Origin: Kytococcus schroeteri | Lineage (GTDB): Bacteria; Actinomycetota; Actinomycetes; Actinomycetales; Dermatophilaceae | Assembly (NCBI RefSeq): GCF_042433515.1 | Contig: NZ_JBHLVH010000010.1 | Coordinates: forward strand, 1 to 64,000 | Direction: 5' to 3' | Length of the DNA stretch: 64,000 nt | Shown here: one piece after another, positions 28,148 through 36,572 of the stretch | Numbering within the stretch: position 1 is the first letter of the stretch | How the letters are laid out: the number at the start of each line of letters is the position of its first letter | The notes under the pieces: generated by a model | What the model saw: only the letters and a program-made list of their open reading frames with translations | Database searches by the model: none | Told to the model about the DNA's origin: nothing | Translations under genes and position numbers: made by a program

Positions 28148-28593
28148 CATCGACGCCTCGGCCGCCCCGGAGTGAGGGCTGGCTGCAGGCCCACCGGGCA
28201 AGGACGTGAGCATGGGCGGAAAGCAGCGCACGGAGCTGCCGGGGATGGTGCGCGAGGATCCCGTGCCCCCCCCCCGCCGGCGGTGTCGTCCACTCCAGTG
28301 ATGAACCGCACCGTGGCGTCCCGGACCACCATCGCCCCAGCGCAGGTCCGGGACGCCCCAGGGGCACCAGGGTCGGTTCGGCGGGCCGTGGGCGGAGCGC
28401 CGCGGGCGTACCGGTGGAGTGCGGTGCCCGGGACGGCAATAGCCTGGACCTCACGCTGCGCCCCATGTGATGCCGGAGGCGCCCACGCGGCATCGTCAAG
28501 ACATGGTCATGGTGGGCGTGACGCCCTGTGTCGGGCGCGTGACCTGTGGTCTGATCCCGAAGGCCCCTGTTCACACGCTTCGGAAGGACCCCC
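28148..28593. other. 446-bp region without a convincing gene
   Basis: No frame shows conserved sequence. It holds a run of ten C (28266-28275), a 13-bp perfect hairpin (28315-28327 with 28345-28357), and at its end the GGAAGGAC ribosome site of the lipase gene. TAGCCT at 28440-28445 is a possible -10, which would give a leader of about 145 nt. Confidence 0.6.
28315..28357. repeat. 13-bp perfect hairpin in the lipase upstream region
   Basis: Arms 28315-28327 and 28345-28357 with a 17-nt loop. It lies 237 bp before the lipase start and 240 bp beyond the carboxyltransferase stop; role unclear. Confidence 0.7.
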
Positions 28594-29847
28594 GTGCGCC
28601 GCGCCCTGCCCACCCTCACCCTGTGCCTCACCGCCGCCCTGGCTGTTCCCGTCTCCGCCGGGGCCGGGACCCCGCTGGGGGCGACGACCACCACCGCCGC
28701 CGCACCGACCGCCGATCCGGTGGACCCGGCCTTCTACGAGACCCCCGCGGACATGCCCGACGCCCCCGGTCGGCTGCTGCGCCGCCAGACGATGGAGTTC
28801 CTCCTCGACCCGGCCGGCGCGCACACCATCGAGTACTCCGCCGAGCGCCTGCTCTACACCTCCACCGCGTCGGACGGGCGCACCGTGGCCACCTCCGGCT
28901 TCGTGCTCACGCCCAAGGCGCCGTGGCGTGGCGAGGGCACCCGCCCCGTGGTCGCGCTGGCCCCTGGCACCCAGGGCCTGGGCGACCAGTGCGCACCCTC
29001 CCGCTCGGCATCGCTCAACCAGTACTACGAGCTCGAGGGCATCCGGAATCTCGTGCGCGCCGGCTACACCGTGGTGGTCACGGACTACCAGGGCTTGGGC
29101 ACCGAGGGGGAGCACACCTACATGGCGCGCACCCCGCACGGCCGGGCGCTGCTCGACGCCGCCCGGGCCGTCACCGGCACCGACGCCTTCGGGGTGAAGG
29201 GAGCCCGCGTCGGCCTGACCGGGTACAGCCAGGGCGGGGCGGCCTCGGCGGCCGCAGCCGAGCTGGCACCCACCTACGCCCCGGAGCTCGACGTGCGGGG
29301 CGCCGCCGTCGGGGCCCCGGCCGCGGACCTCGCGGAGGTGGCGCCGAAGGTGGACGGAACGATGATGTCCGGCCTGGCCTGGTTCGCCCTGGCGGGTCTG
29401 GATGCCGAGTACGACCTGGATCTCGAGCGGGTGCTCAACGAGCGGGGGCTGGCGAAGGTCGCCGAGGCACGTACCCAGTGCGTGCCGTGGGCGCTGACCC
29501 AGGCCTTCCAGAAGACCTCCGAGTTCACCCGTGACGGCCGGTCCTTCGCCGAGCTGTTGGCCACCGACGAGCGGCTCGCCGCCGCGGTGCGCGCGAACCG
29601 GCTCGGCTCCGTGGCGCCGGCGGTGCCCTCGGTGGTGACGCACTCGCTCGCCGACGACACGCTGCCCTACGCGCAGGGGCGCCAGATGGCCCGGGAGTGG
29701 TGCACGGGTGGGGCAAGCGTCCGGCTGTACTCGGCGGCCACGCCCACCCACGTGGGTGGCTACGTGCCGCACTCGCTGAGCCAGTCGGTGTTCTTCGGCA
29801 CCGTGTTCTCCGGGAAGGCCCCGGTGAACACCTGCGGCGAGTTCTGA
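28594..29847 (+). CDS. secreted lipase-family alpha/beta hydrolase
   Basis: Exported hydrolase of the secretory lipase (LIP) family, 417 residues. The signal peptide starts RRALPTLTLCLTAALAVPV with cleavage likely near Ala23. The nucleophile is S212 in GYSQGG. The catalytic His is probably in ATPTHVGGY near residue 386 and the Asp in the stretch THSLADDTLP. Cysteines at about 134, 296, 370 and 415 could form disulfides outside the cell. GTG 28594 has GGAAGGAC ending 6 nt upstream. It precedes the iron-uptake genes by 42 bp; the DtxR-like box lies in that gap, so the lipase itself is probably outside the iron regulon. Confidence 0.83.
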   Translation: MRRALPTLTLCLTAALAVPVSAGAGTPLGATTTTAAAPTADPVDPAFYETPADMPDAPGRLLRRQTMEFLLDPAGAHTIEYSAERLLYTSTASDGRTVATSGFVLTPKAPWRGEGTRPVVALAPGTQGLGDQCAPSRSASLNQYYELEGIRNLVRAGYTVVVTDYQGLGTEGEHTYMARTPHGRALLDAARAVTGTDAFGVKGARVGLTGYSQGGAASAAAAELAPTYAPELDVRGAAVGAPAADLAEVAPKVDGTMMSGLAWFALAGLDAEYDLDLERVLNERGLAKVAEARTQCVPWALTQAFQKTSEFTRDGRSFAELLATDERLAAAVRANRLGSVAPAVPSVVTHSLADDTLPYAQGRQMAREWCTGGASVRLYSAATPTHVGGYVPHSLSQSVFFGTVFSGKAPVNTCGEF

Positions 29848-29852
29848 GGAGA

Positions 29853-29871
29853 TTTGTTTAGCCTTACCTAA
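29853..29871 (+). promoter_or_regulatory. DtxR/IdeR-type iron box before the siderophore-interacting protein gene
   Basis: The 19-mer TTTGTTTAGCCTTACCTAA matches the DtxR/IdeR consensus at 16 of 19 positions. TAGCCT (29859-29864) at its centre is a good -10, so an iron-loaded repressor would block the promoter. Confidence 0.8.
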
Positions 29872-29889
29872 GTCCAAGTGAGGAGTGTC

Positions 29890-30762
29890 ATGTCCCAGCC
29901 CCCGCAGCAGTCAGTCCCCGGGTCCGGGCCCGGGGGTCGCCCGCCCCGCCCCGTCCGCAGCGCCCGTGTAGATGCCGTGGAGTGGCTCACGCCCGAGATG
30001 GTGCGGGTGTGGCTCACTGGCGAGGGCGTGGGCGCGCTGTCGGAACTGGAGCACACCGACCACTACGTGAAGCTGCTCTTCCCTCCCGCAGGTGCGCCCT
30101 ACGGCCACCCGGTGGATCGGGAGAAGGTGCAGGCCGAGCAGCCTCGCGAGTGGTGGCCCGTCACGCGCACCTACACGGTCCGTACCGTGCGGAACGGCCG
30201 CATGGCCCTGGACTTCGTGAGCCACGGGGACGAGGGGCTGGCCGGCCCCTGGGCAGCCTCCGCGCAGCCGGGCGACCGCATCACCTTCCTGGGACCCGGT
30301 GGAGCGTGGTCGCCGACGCCGGAGGCCCACCACCTGCTGGCGGGTGACGAGTCGGCGATCCCCGCCGTCGCGGCCGCCATGGAGCGCATCATTGCCACCG
30401 GCGGCACCGCCCAGGTCTTCGTGGAGGTGTCCACCGCCGAGGCCGTTCCCGAGCTGCCCGAGGGAGAGGGCATCGAGCTCCACCGGGTGCTGCGCGACGG
30501 GACCGCTCACGGGCACGCGCTTGCGCACGCGGTCAGGGAGAGGGGGCGACTGCCCGAGGGGGTGCAGGTCTTCGTCCACGGCGTGGCGGAGATGGTCAAG
30601 GAGATGCGTCGCCACCTCTTCGTGGAGCACGGCCTGTCGAAGGCGGATGTGAGCATCTCGGGCTACTGGCGCACGGGCTGCACCGAGGACGAGTGGCAGG
30701 CCGGCAAGCGTGACTTCATGGCCCAGCTGGAAGCCGAGGAGGGTCGACTCGAGCAGGGATGA
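29890..30762 (+). CDS. siderophore-interacting protein (FAD-dependent ferric-siderophore reductase)
   Basis: Cytosolic flavin reductase that releases iron from imported siderophores, 290 residues. It has an N-terminal FAD-binding barrel with the RTYTVR motif (residues about 97-102), GPGGAWSP as phosphate site, GDESAIPAV in the NAD(P)H domain, and the C-terminal SISGYWRTGCTEDEW typical of ViuB/SIP proteins. ATG 29890 has AGGAG 4 nt upstream, better than the in-frame GTG 29878. A DtxR-like box covers the presumed -10. The binding lipoprotein, two permeases and an ATPase follow. Confidence 0.92.
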   Translation: MSQPPQQSVPGSGPGGRPPRPVRSARVDAVEWLTPEMVRVWLTGEGVGALSELEHTDHYVKLLFPPAGAPYGHPVDREKVQAEQPREWWPVTRTYTVRTVRNGRMALDFVSHGDEGLAGPWAASAQPGDRITFLGPGGAWSPTPEAHHLLAGDESAIPAVAAAMERIIATGGTAQVFVEVSTAEAVPELPEGEGIELHRVLRDGTAHGHALAHAVRERGRLPEGVQVFVHGVAEMVKEMRRHLFVEHGLSKADVSISGYWRTGCTEDEWQAGKRDFMAQLEAEEGRLEQG

Positions 30763-30764
30763 AC

Positions 30765-30783
30765 GTAGGGTAGCCTCTCCTTA
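30765..30783 (+). promoter_or_regulatory. second DtxR/IdeR-type iron box, before the siderophore-binding lipoprotein gene
   Basis: GTAGGGTAGCCTCTCCTTA matches the consensus at 14 of 19. Again TAGCCT (30771-30776) is central and serves as likely -10, 35 nt before ATG 30811. It starts 2 bp after the reductase stop. Confidence 0.68.
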
Positions 30784-30810
30784 TCCATTTCCGAGAAGGG
30801 GAGATCCTCC

Positions 30811-31932
30811 ATGCGTCGTTCGGCTTCCTCCGTGGCCCTGCTGGCCACCCTGTCGCTCACCCTCACCGCCTGTGGCGGTGACTCCGAGAAGGAGGCGAGC
30901 AACTCCTCCAGCGAGGCGGCCGGGTCCTCCAGCCCGGCAGAGTCCTCCAGCGAGGCGGAGTCGGGTGGGGACGCTGCCTGGGAGCCCGTGACCGTGGAGC
31001 ACGCCTTCGGCAGCACCACCGTCGAGGAGGAGCCCGAGCGCGTGGCCACCATCGACTGGGCCAACCAGGAGACCCCGCTCGCGCTGGGCATCTCCCCGGT
31101 GGGCATGGCCAAGATGACCTGGGGCGACGACAACGGCGACGGCATCCAGCCGTGGACCGACAAGGCTCTGCAGGAGCTCGGTGCCAAGGCCCCGGTGCTG
31201 TTCGACGAGACCGACGGCTACGACTTCGAGGCCATCGCCGAGTCGGACCCCGACGTGATCCTGGCGGGCTACTCGGGCATGTCCGAGGAGGACTACGCGA
31301 CGCTCAGCAAGATCGCCCCGACCATCGCCTTCCCGGACGCCCCGTGGGCCACCGAGTGGGACAAGGCCATCCTCCAGAACGCCAAGGGCCTGGGTCAGGA
31401 GGCCGAGGGTGAGGAACTGGTGGACGAGCTGAGGGGCGAGATCGAGAAGGCCGTGGCCGAGCACCCGGAGATCAAGGGCAAGAGCGCCATGTTCATGACG
31501 CACGTCGACCTCACGGACCTCTCGGAGATCAACTTCTACGCCGCCGACGACACCCGTTCCAAGTTCCTCGAGGACCTGGGCATGAAGATCCCCGACAGCA
31601 TCAAGAAGCACAGCGAGCCGGGCAAGTACGCCGGCAAGATCAGCACCGAGAAGGCTGACGAGCTGGCCGACGTCGACGTGATCATCACCTACGGCGGCGG
31701 GGAGCTCTACGAGGCGCTGTCCGCCGACCCGGTGCTCTCGCAGCTGCCGGCCGTCAAGAACAAGGCCATCGTGGCCCTCGACGGCGAGTCCCCCGTGGGC
31801 GCCGCTGCCAACCCGACCGCGCTGTCGATCCCGGAGAACGTGCCGCTGTACGTCGAGGAGATCTCCAAGGCGCTGGCCGGTGAGGGGTCTGGTGCCAAGG
31901 CCTCCGGCGCCAAGGCCTCGTCCGCCAAGTGA
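30811..31932 (+). CDS. iron-siderophore ABC transporter substrate-binding lipoprotein
   Basis: FecB/FepB-like lipoprotein binding ferric siderophore outside the membrane, 373 residues. The signal peptide ends LTLTAC with Cys21 as lipid anchor, followed by a Ser/Glu-rich linker to about residue 57. The periplasmic-binding fold begins at FGSTTVEEEPERVA, with DPDVILAGYSG midway. The C-terminus carries a short Lys/Ala/Ser repeat (GAKASGAKASSAK), an oddity possibly interacting with wall polymers. GGGGAG 7 nt before ATG. It has its own iron box and heads the transporter operon; the next start overlaps its stop. Confidence 0.93.
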   Translation: MRRSASSVALLATLSLTLTACGGDSEKEASNSSSEAAGSSSPAESSSEAESGGDAAWEPVTVEHAFGSTTVEEEPERVATIDWANQETPLALGISPVGMAKMTWGDDNGDGIQPWTDKALQELGAKAPVLFDETDGYDFEAIAESDPDVILAGYSGMSEEDYATLSKIAPTIAFPDAPWATEWDKAILQNAKGLGQEAEGEELVDELRGEIEKAVAEHPEIKGKSAMFMTHVDLTDLSEINFYAADDTRSKFLEDLGMKIPDSIKKHSEPGKYAGKISTEKADELADVDVIITYGGGELYEALSADPVLSQLPAVKNKAIVALDGESPVGAAANPTALSIPENVPLYVEEISKALAGEGSGAKASGAKASSAK

Positions 31933-33026
31933 CGGAGCCCACACAGCCCGAGGGGCCCGCGGTCCAGTCGACCGCGGGCCCCTCGGGGACCCCGGACGTC
32001 GCCCACCCGTCCGTCGTGACGGCGCTGGCGCGGGTGCGCCGCCTGCGTGGACTCGTGCTGCTGGTCATGGTCGCGGTGCTGCTGGTGACGGCGTGGATGT
32101 CGGTCGCCATCGGCTCGCGCTCGGTCGGACTGGACGACGTCTGGGCCGGCATCACCGGCGACGTCGACGGCTTCGACCAGGCCGCGGTGGCCAAGCGGGT
32201 GCCACGCACCGCGCTGGCGATGGTGGCCGGTGCCGCCCTGGCGGTCTCCGGTCTGGTGATGCAGGCGGTCACCCGCAACCCGCTCGCCGACCCCGGCATC
32301 CTGGGGGTCAACGCCGGCGCTTCCCTGGCGGTGGCCGTCGGCATCGCCTGGTTCGGGCTCACCCAGCCCACATCGTTCATCTGGGTGGCCATCGCCGGTG
32401 CGGCCGTCACCGCCGTGACCGTCTACGTCATCGGCTCGATGGGGAGGGGCGGCCCGACCCCGCTCAAGCTGGCCCTGGCCGGTGCGGCGTTCACCGTGGC
32501 CCTGACAGCGATGGTCTCGGCCGTGGTGCTGCCGCGCCAGGACATCGGCCTCAACGTGGTCTCGTGGCAGATCGGCGGCGTGGGCGGCGCCACGGAGGCC
32601 GTGCTGCTGCACGTGCTGCCCTTCCTGGCTGTGGGCTTCGTGGTCGTCTGGGCAGTCAGCCGGGGGCTGAACCTGCTGGGGCTCGGCGACGAGGTGGCGG
32701 CCAGCCTGGGCGAGCGCGTGTGGATCACCCGCGTTGTGGCCAGCGCGGCCGCCGTGGTGCTGTGCGGTGCGACCACCGCCGTGGCCGGCCCCATCGGGTT
32801 CGTGGGCCTGGTCGTCCCGCACTTCTTCCGCCTGCTCATCGGCATCGACCACCGCTGGCTCGTACCCTTCAGCGCCCTGGGCGGTGCCGTGCTGCTCACT
32901 GCGAGCGACGTGCTGGGGCGAGTGGTCACCCCGCCGGCCGAGCTCGACGTGGGCATCATCACCGCGCTGGTGGGGGCGCCGTTCTTCATCGCCATCGTGC
33001 GACGCAACAAGGTGAGGGAGCTGTGA
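31929..33026 (+). CDS. iron-siderophore ABC transporter permease (FecCD family), subunit 1
   Basis: Membrane permease of the BtuC/FecCD family, 365 residues with a 40-residue cytoplasmic start. Family marks: KRVPRTALAMVAGAALAVSG, MQAVTRNPLADPGILG, LALAGAAF, GPIGFVGLVVPH before the coupling helix that contacts the ATPase. GTG 31929 overlaps the lipoprotein stop (GTGA). It forms a heterodimer with the next gene product. Confidence 0.93.
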   Translation: MTEPTQPEGPAVQSTAGPSGTPDVAHPSVVTALARVRRLRGLVLLVMVAVLLVTAWMSVAIGSRSVGLDDVWAGITGDVDGFDQAAVAKRVPRTALAMVAGAALAVSGLVMQAVTRNPLADPGILGVNAGASLAVAVGIAWFGLTQPTSFIWVAIAGAAVTAVTVYVIGSMGRGGPTPLKLALAGAAFTVALTAMVSAVVLPRQDIGLNVVSWQIGGVGGATEAVLLHVLPFLAVGFVVVWAVSRGLNLLGLGDEVAASLGERVWITRVVASAAAVVLCGATTAVAGPIGFVGLVVPHFFRLLIGIDHRWLVPFSALGGAVLLTASDVLGRVVTPPAELDVGIITALVGAPFFIAIVRRNKVREL

Positions 33027-34050
33027 GCACCACCGAGGAGCTGGTCCGGTCCGGACGCCGTGCCCGGCAACTGCGCTGGGCGGGCAGCACGCTCGCGCTG
33101 GGCGTCGTGGTCGTGGCGTTGGTGGGCGTGAGCCTGACGCTCGGCGACCCCGCCTACTCCTTGGGAGAGGTGTGGGCGGTCGCCACCGGCGATGACGCGG
33201 GTGGGGCCGAGTTCATCGTCGGCGAGCTCCGCATGCCCCGGGTGGCCATGGCGACCGTTGCCGGCGTCGCGTTCGGGCTCTCCGGCGCCACCTTCCAGAC
33301 CATCCTTCGCAACCCTCTGGCGAGCCCCGACGTCGTCGGCATCACCGCCGGGGCGAGCGCTGCGGCGGCCATCGGCATCATCTCGATGGGATGGACCGAC
33401 ACCCGGGTCTCGGTCATGGCGGTCCTGGCGGGCCTGGGCGTGGCCGCGGTGGTCTACCTGCTCTCGTGGCGGGGAGGTCTGCACGGCACGCGCCTGGTGC
33501 TCATCGGCATCGGCGCGGCCGCCATGTTGCAGAGCGTGGTGGCCATCCAGCTGGAGAAGGCGCAGCGGGCCCAGCTGGCCGAGGCCCTGCGCTGGCTGAC
33601 CGGCACCCTGAACGGTGCCACCTGGGCCTCGGTGGTGCTGCCCGCGGCTGCGGTCGTGGTGCTGGGCACCGTTCTGCTGGCCAACGCGCGGGAGATCAGC
33701 ATCGGGCAGCTGGGCGATGACGCCGCGACTGCCCTGGGAGTGCGCGTGGAGCGCAGCCGGATGCTCGCGATCCTGTCCGCGGTGACGCTCATCTGCATCG
33801 CCACGGCGGCCACCGGCCCCATCGCCTTCGTGGCCTTCCTGGCCGGTCCCATCGCCGCACGCGTGGTGGGACCGAACGGCTCGGTGCTCCTGCCGGCCGC
33901 GCTCACGGGCGCGGCACTGGTGCTGGGCGCCGACTGGGTGGGGCAGAACCTCACCCCCTTCCGCTACCCGGTGGGAGTGGTGACCGGCGTGCTCGGCGCC
34001 CCCTACCTGCTGTACCTCATCATCCGCACCAACCGCACTGGAGGCAGCCT

Positions 34051-34054
<4 letters not shown>
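33023..34054 (+). CDS. iron-siderophore ABC transporter permease (FecCD family), subunit 2
   Basis: Second FecCD-family permease, 343 residues. Conserved segments are ELRMPRVAMATVAGVAFGLSG, FQTILRNPLASPDVVG, LIGIGAAAML, GPIAFVAFLAGPIA and the C-terminal PYLLYLIIR. GTG 33023 overlaps the stop of subunit 1 (GTGA); its own stop overlaps the ATPase start in the same way, so all four transporter genes are coupled. Confidence 0.93.
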
Positions 34055-34887
<833 letters not shown>

Positions 34888-34907
34888 GCGGGTTCGATCC
34901 AGCGACG

Positions 34908-34945
34908 ACGAGGGCGGCGCGGACAGGTGCCCGCGCCACCCTCGT
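34908..34945. terminator. hairpin terminator between iron operon and maf
   Basis: Arms 34908-34922 and 34931-34945 pair at 14 of 15 positions with an 8-nt loop; shared by convergent transcripts. Confidence 0.72.
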
Positions 34946-34955
34946 GCGTGGGGTC

Positions 34956-35651
34956 TCAGCCCCAGAACTCGTGGACGCCGAGCCCGGCCTCGCCCAGCAG
35001 GTCGCGGAGCACCGGCATCGAGAGGCCCTGCACCCCGCTGGGGTCCCCCTCGACACGGGTGATGAACGCCGCGGCGCGCCCCTCCAGCGTGAACGCCCCC
35101 GCCACGTGCAGCGGCTCCCCGGTGGCCACGTAGGCGTCGACCTCCTCGTCGGTGACGTCGGCGAAGTGCAGGGTCGTGGACGACACCCCGCCCAGGGTGG
35201 CGCCGGAGCCGGCCTCGCCGTCGGGGTCGGTGTCACGCAGGTCCACCAGCCAGTGGCCCGAGTGGAGCACGCCGGTGCGCCCCCGCATCGCCCGCCAGCG
35301 CTCGGCGGCCACCTCGGGCGTGCCCGGCTTGCCGAACACCCGCCCGTCCACCTCCAGCACCGAGTCGCAGCCGACCACCACCCACGCGTCCGCGTCGTCC
35401 TCCACCTGGGGCACCACGGCCTCGCACTTGGCCTGGGCCAGCAGCAGCGCCACCTCCTCGGGGGCCAGCGCCTCGCCGCGGACCTGCTCCGCCCGGGCCA
35501 GGACGGCGTCCTCGTCCACCCCGGAGACCTCCACCCGGGCCTCGATGCCGGCCGCGGCCAGCAGCGCGCGACGTGAGGCGGACTGGCTGGCGAGCACCAG
35601 ACGGTGGCCGGGGGTGACGTCGGGGGAGGGGGCCTCAGGGGTGTGGGTCAT
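34956..35651 (-). CDS. maf: Maf family nucleotide pyrophosphatase
   Basis: House-cleaning nucleoside triphosphate pyrophosphatase (dTTP/UTP or 7-methyl-GTP type), 231 residues. The start LVLASQSASRRALL is the typical S-x-S-x-RR-x-LL phosphate site; VGCDSVLEVDG holds the conserved catalytic Asp. It is slightly longer than the usual 190-210 because of an acidic/Gly insert near 145-160. TAGCCT lies 6 nt before ATG 35651. In M. tuberculosis the homologue also lies between accD5/accE5 and accA3. Confidence 0.92.
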   Translation of the reverse strand: MTHTPEAPSPDVTPGHRLVLASQSASRRALLAAAGIEARVEVSGVDEDAVLARAEQVRGEALAPEEVALLLAQAKCEAVVPQVEDDADAWVVVGCDSVLEVDGRVFGKPGTPEVAAERWRAMRGRTGVLHSGHWLVDLRDTDPDGEAGSGATLGGVSSTTLHFADVTDEEVDAYVATGEPLHVAGAFTLEGRAAAFITRVEGDPSGVQGLSMPVLRDLLGEAGLGVHEFWG

Positions 35652-35657
35652 GCCCCG

Positions 35658-35663
35658 AGGCTA
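35658..35663 (-). promoter_or_regulatory. -10 element of maf (leaderless type)
   Basis: TAGCCT on the - strand, 6 nt before ATG 35651. Confidence 0.55.
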
Positions 35664-35681
35664 GTGGGCCGTGGGTAGCCC

Positions 35682-36020
35682 TCAGGCACCGATGTGCATG
35701 GTGAGCACGAAATGCGTCGGCTCCTCCGCGAGGACGGCGTGCTCCACCATCCGCGGCAGGTTGACCACGTCACCGGCCACCATCTCGTGGTCCTCACCGT
35801 GCACCGTGAACCGCATCCGTCCGGCCACCACGGTGATGCTGATGCGGTGGGCGGCCTTGTGCTCGGCCAGCTCGGTGCCGGCGTCCATGGCGAAGCAGAC
35901 GGTGCGCACGTGGTCGTCGGAGACCACGGTTGTGCCGCGCACCTTCCCTTCGTGGATCGGGGCGCCGGCGATCACACCGGTGGCGACGGGAAGTTCGGCG
36001 GAGGTGGGGTGTGCGCTCAT
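35682..36020 (-). CDS. cupin-domain protein
   Basis: Small single-cupin protein, 112 residues. HKAAHRISITVVAGRMRF and the later HEMVAGDVVNLPRMVEHAV match the two cupin motifs, with His residues placed to hold a metal, although motif 1 lacks the classic HxH spacing. Function unknown. ATG 36020 is chosen because TACCGT lies exactly 6 nt upstream; an upstream in-frame ATG at 36083 would place the start within unconserved sequence. Confidence 0.75.
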   Translation of the reverse strand: MSAHPTSAELPVATGVIAGAPIHEGKVRGTTVVSDDHVRTVCFAMDAGTELAEHKAAHRISITVVAGRMRFTVHGEDHEMVAGDVVNLPRMVEHAVLAEEPTHFVLTMHIGA

Positions 36021-36026
36021 GCGGCC

Positions 36027-36032
36027 ACGGTA
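36027..36032 (-). promoter_or_regulatory. -10 element of the cupin gene (leaderless type)
   Basis: TACCGT on the - strand, 6 nt before ATG 36020. Confidence 0.5.
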
Positions 36033-36089
36033 GACCCGCCCGTCGCCGGTATCCCGCTGAGTCACCGGATGCTGCCGGCCCACCCAAGC

Positions 36090-36572
36090 TCAGGCGCCGG
36101 CGGCCAGCGCTGCGGCCCGGTGCAGGTCCGCCCGGATGGCGGGCACCGCCGTGAGGGTCAGCAGCCGGCCCAGCCCCAGCGGCCCGTGGACGACGAACCG
36201 CGGCACGGCCTGCGAACCTGCGCCGTGGGGCAGGAGGTCCAGCCGCAGCCAGGCGCGGAACGCCCCGAAGCGGCCCTCCTCGACCCAGTGGGTCGGGCGC
36301 TCGGCGACGGTCAACCGCATCGACGGGGTGATGCCCGGCACCACGGTGACGTCCCGCCAGGTGGTGCCGGACGAGGCCACCGGGCCGCCCCCGGCGGGGC
36401 GCACGGCATCGACCCGGCGCAGGGAGGACTGCCACTCCGGGCGGCGGCGCGGGTCGACCAGCAGGTCGTAGAACGCGTCGGGCGGCGCAGGGCAGGGCAC
36501 GGGCCGTCCGGTGACGGTGCCGGCGGGCGGGAGCCCCCTCGCCCCGCGCCCACCGTCGGGGGAGCGACTCAT
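36090..36572 (-). CDS. SRPBCC (START-like) family protein
   Basis: Helix-grip protein of 160 residues, probably binding a hydrophobic ligand. The segment VPCPAPPDAFYDLLVDPRRR resembles the first helix of polyketide-cyclase/SRPBCC proteins, and WQSSLRRVDAVRP and FGAFRAWLRLDLLPHG the following strands. No enzyme residues are evident. ATG 36572 overlaps the stop of the DUF885 gene upstream by 4 nt (ATGA), so it is translated with it. The two may share a pathway, but neither substrate is known. Confidence 0.62.
   Translation of the reverse strand: MSRSPDGGRGARGLPPAGTVTGRPVPCPAPPDAFYDLLVDPRRRPEWQSSLRRVDAVRPAGGGPVASSGTTWRDVTVVPGITPSMRLTVAERPTHWVEEGRFGAFRAWLRLDLLPHGAGSQAVPRFVVHGPLGLGRLLTLTAVPAIRADLHRAAALAAGA

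Noticed and set aside
28148..28593. Short protein gene in the gap before the lipase
   Set aside because: Open frames there lack ribosome sites, conserved sequence and sensible composition, and are interrupted by the C tract and hairpin.
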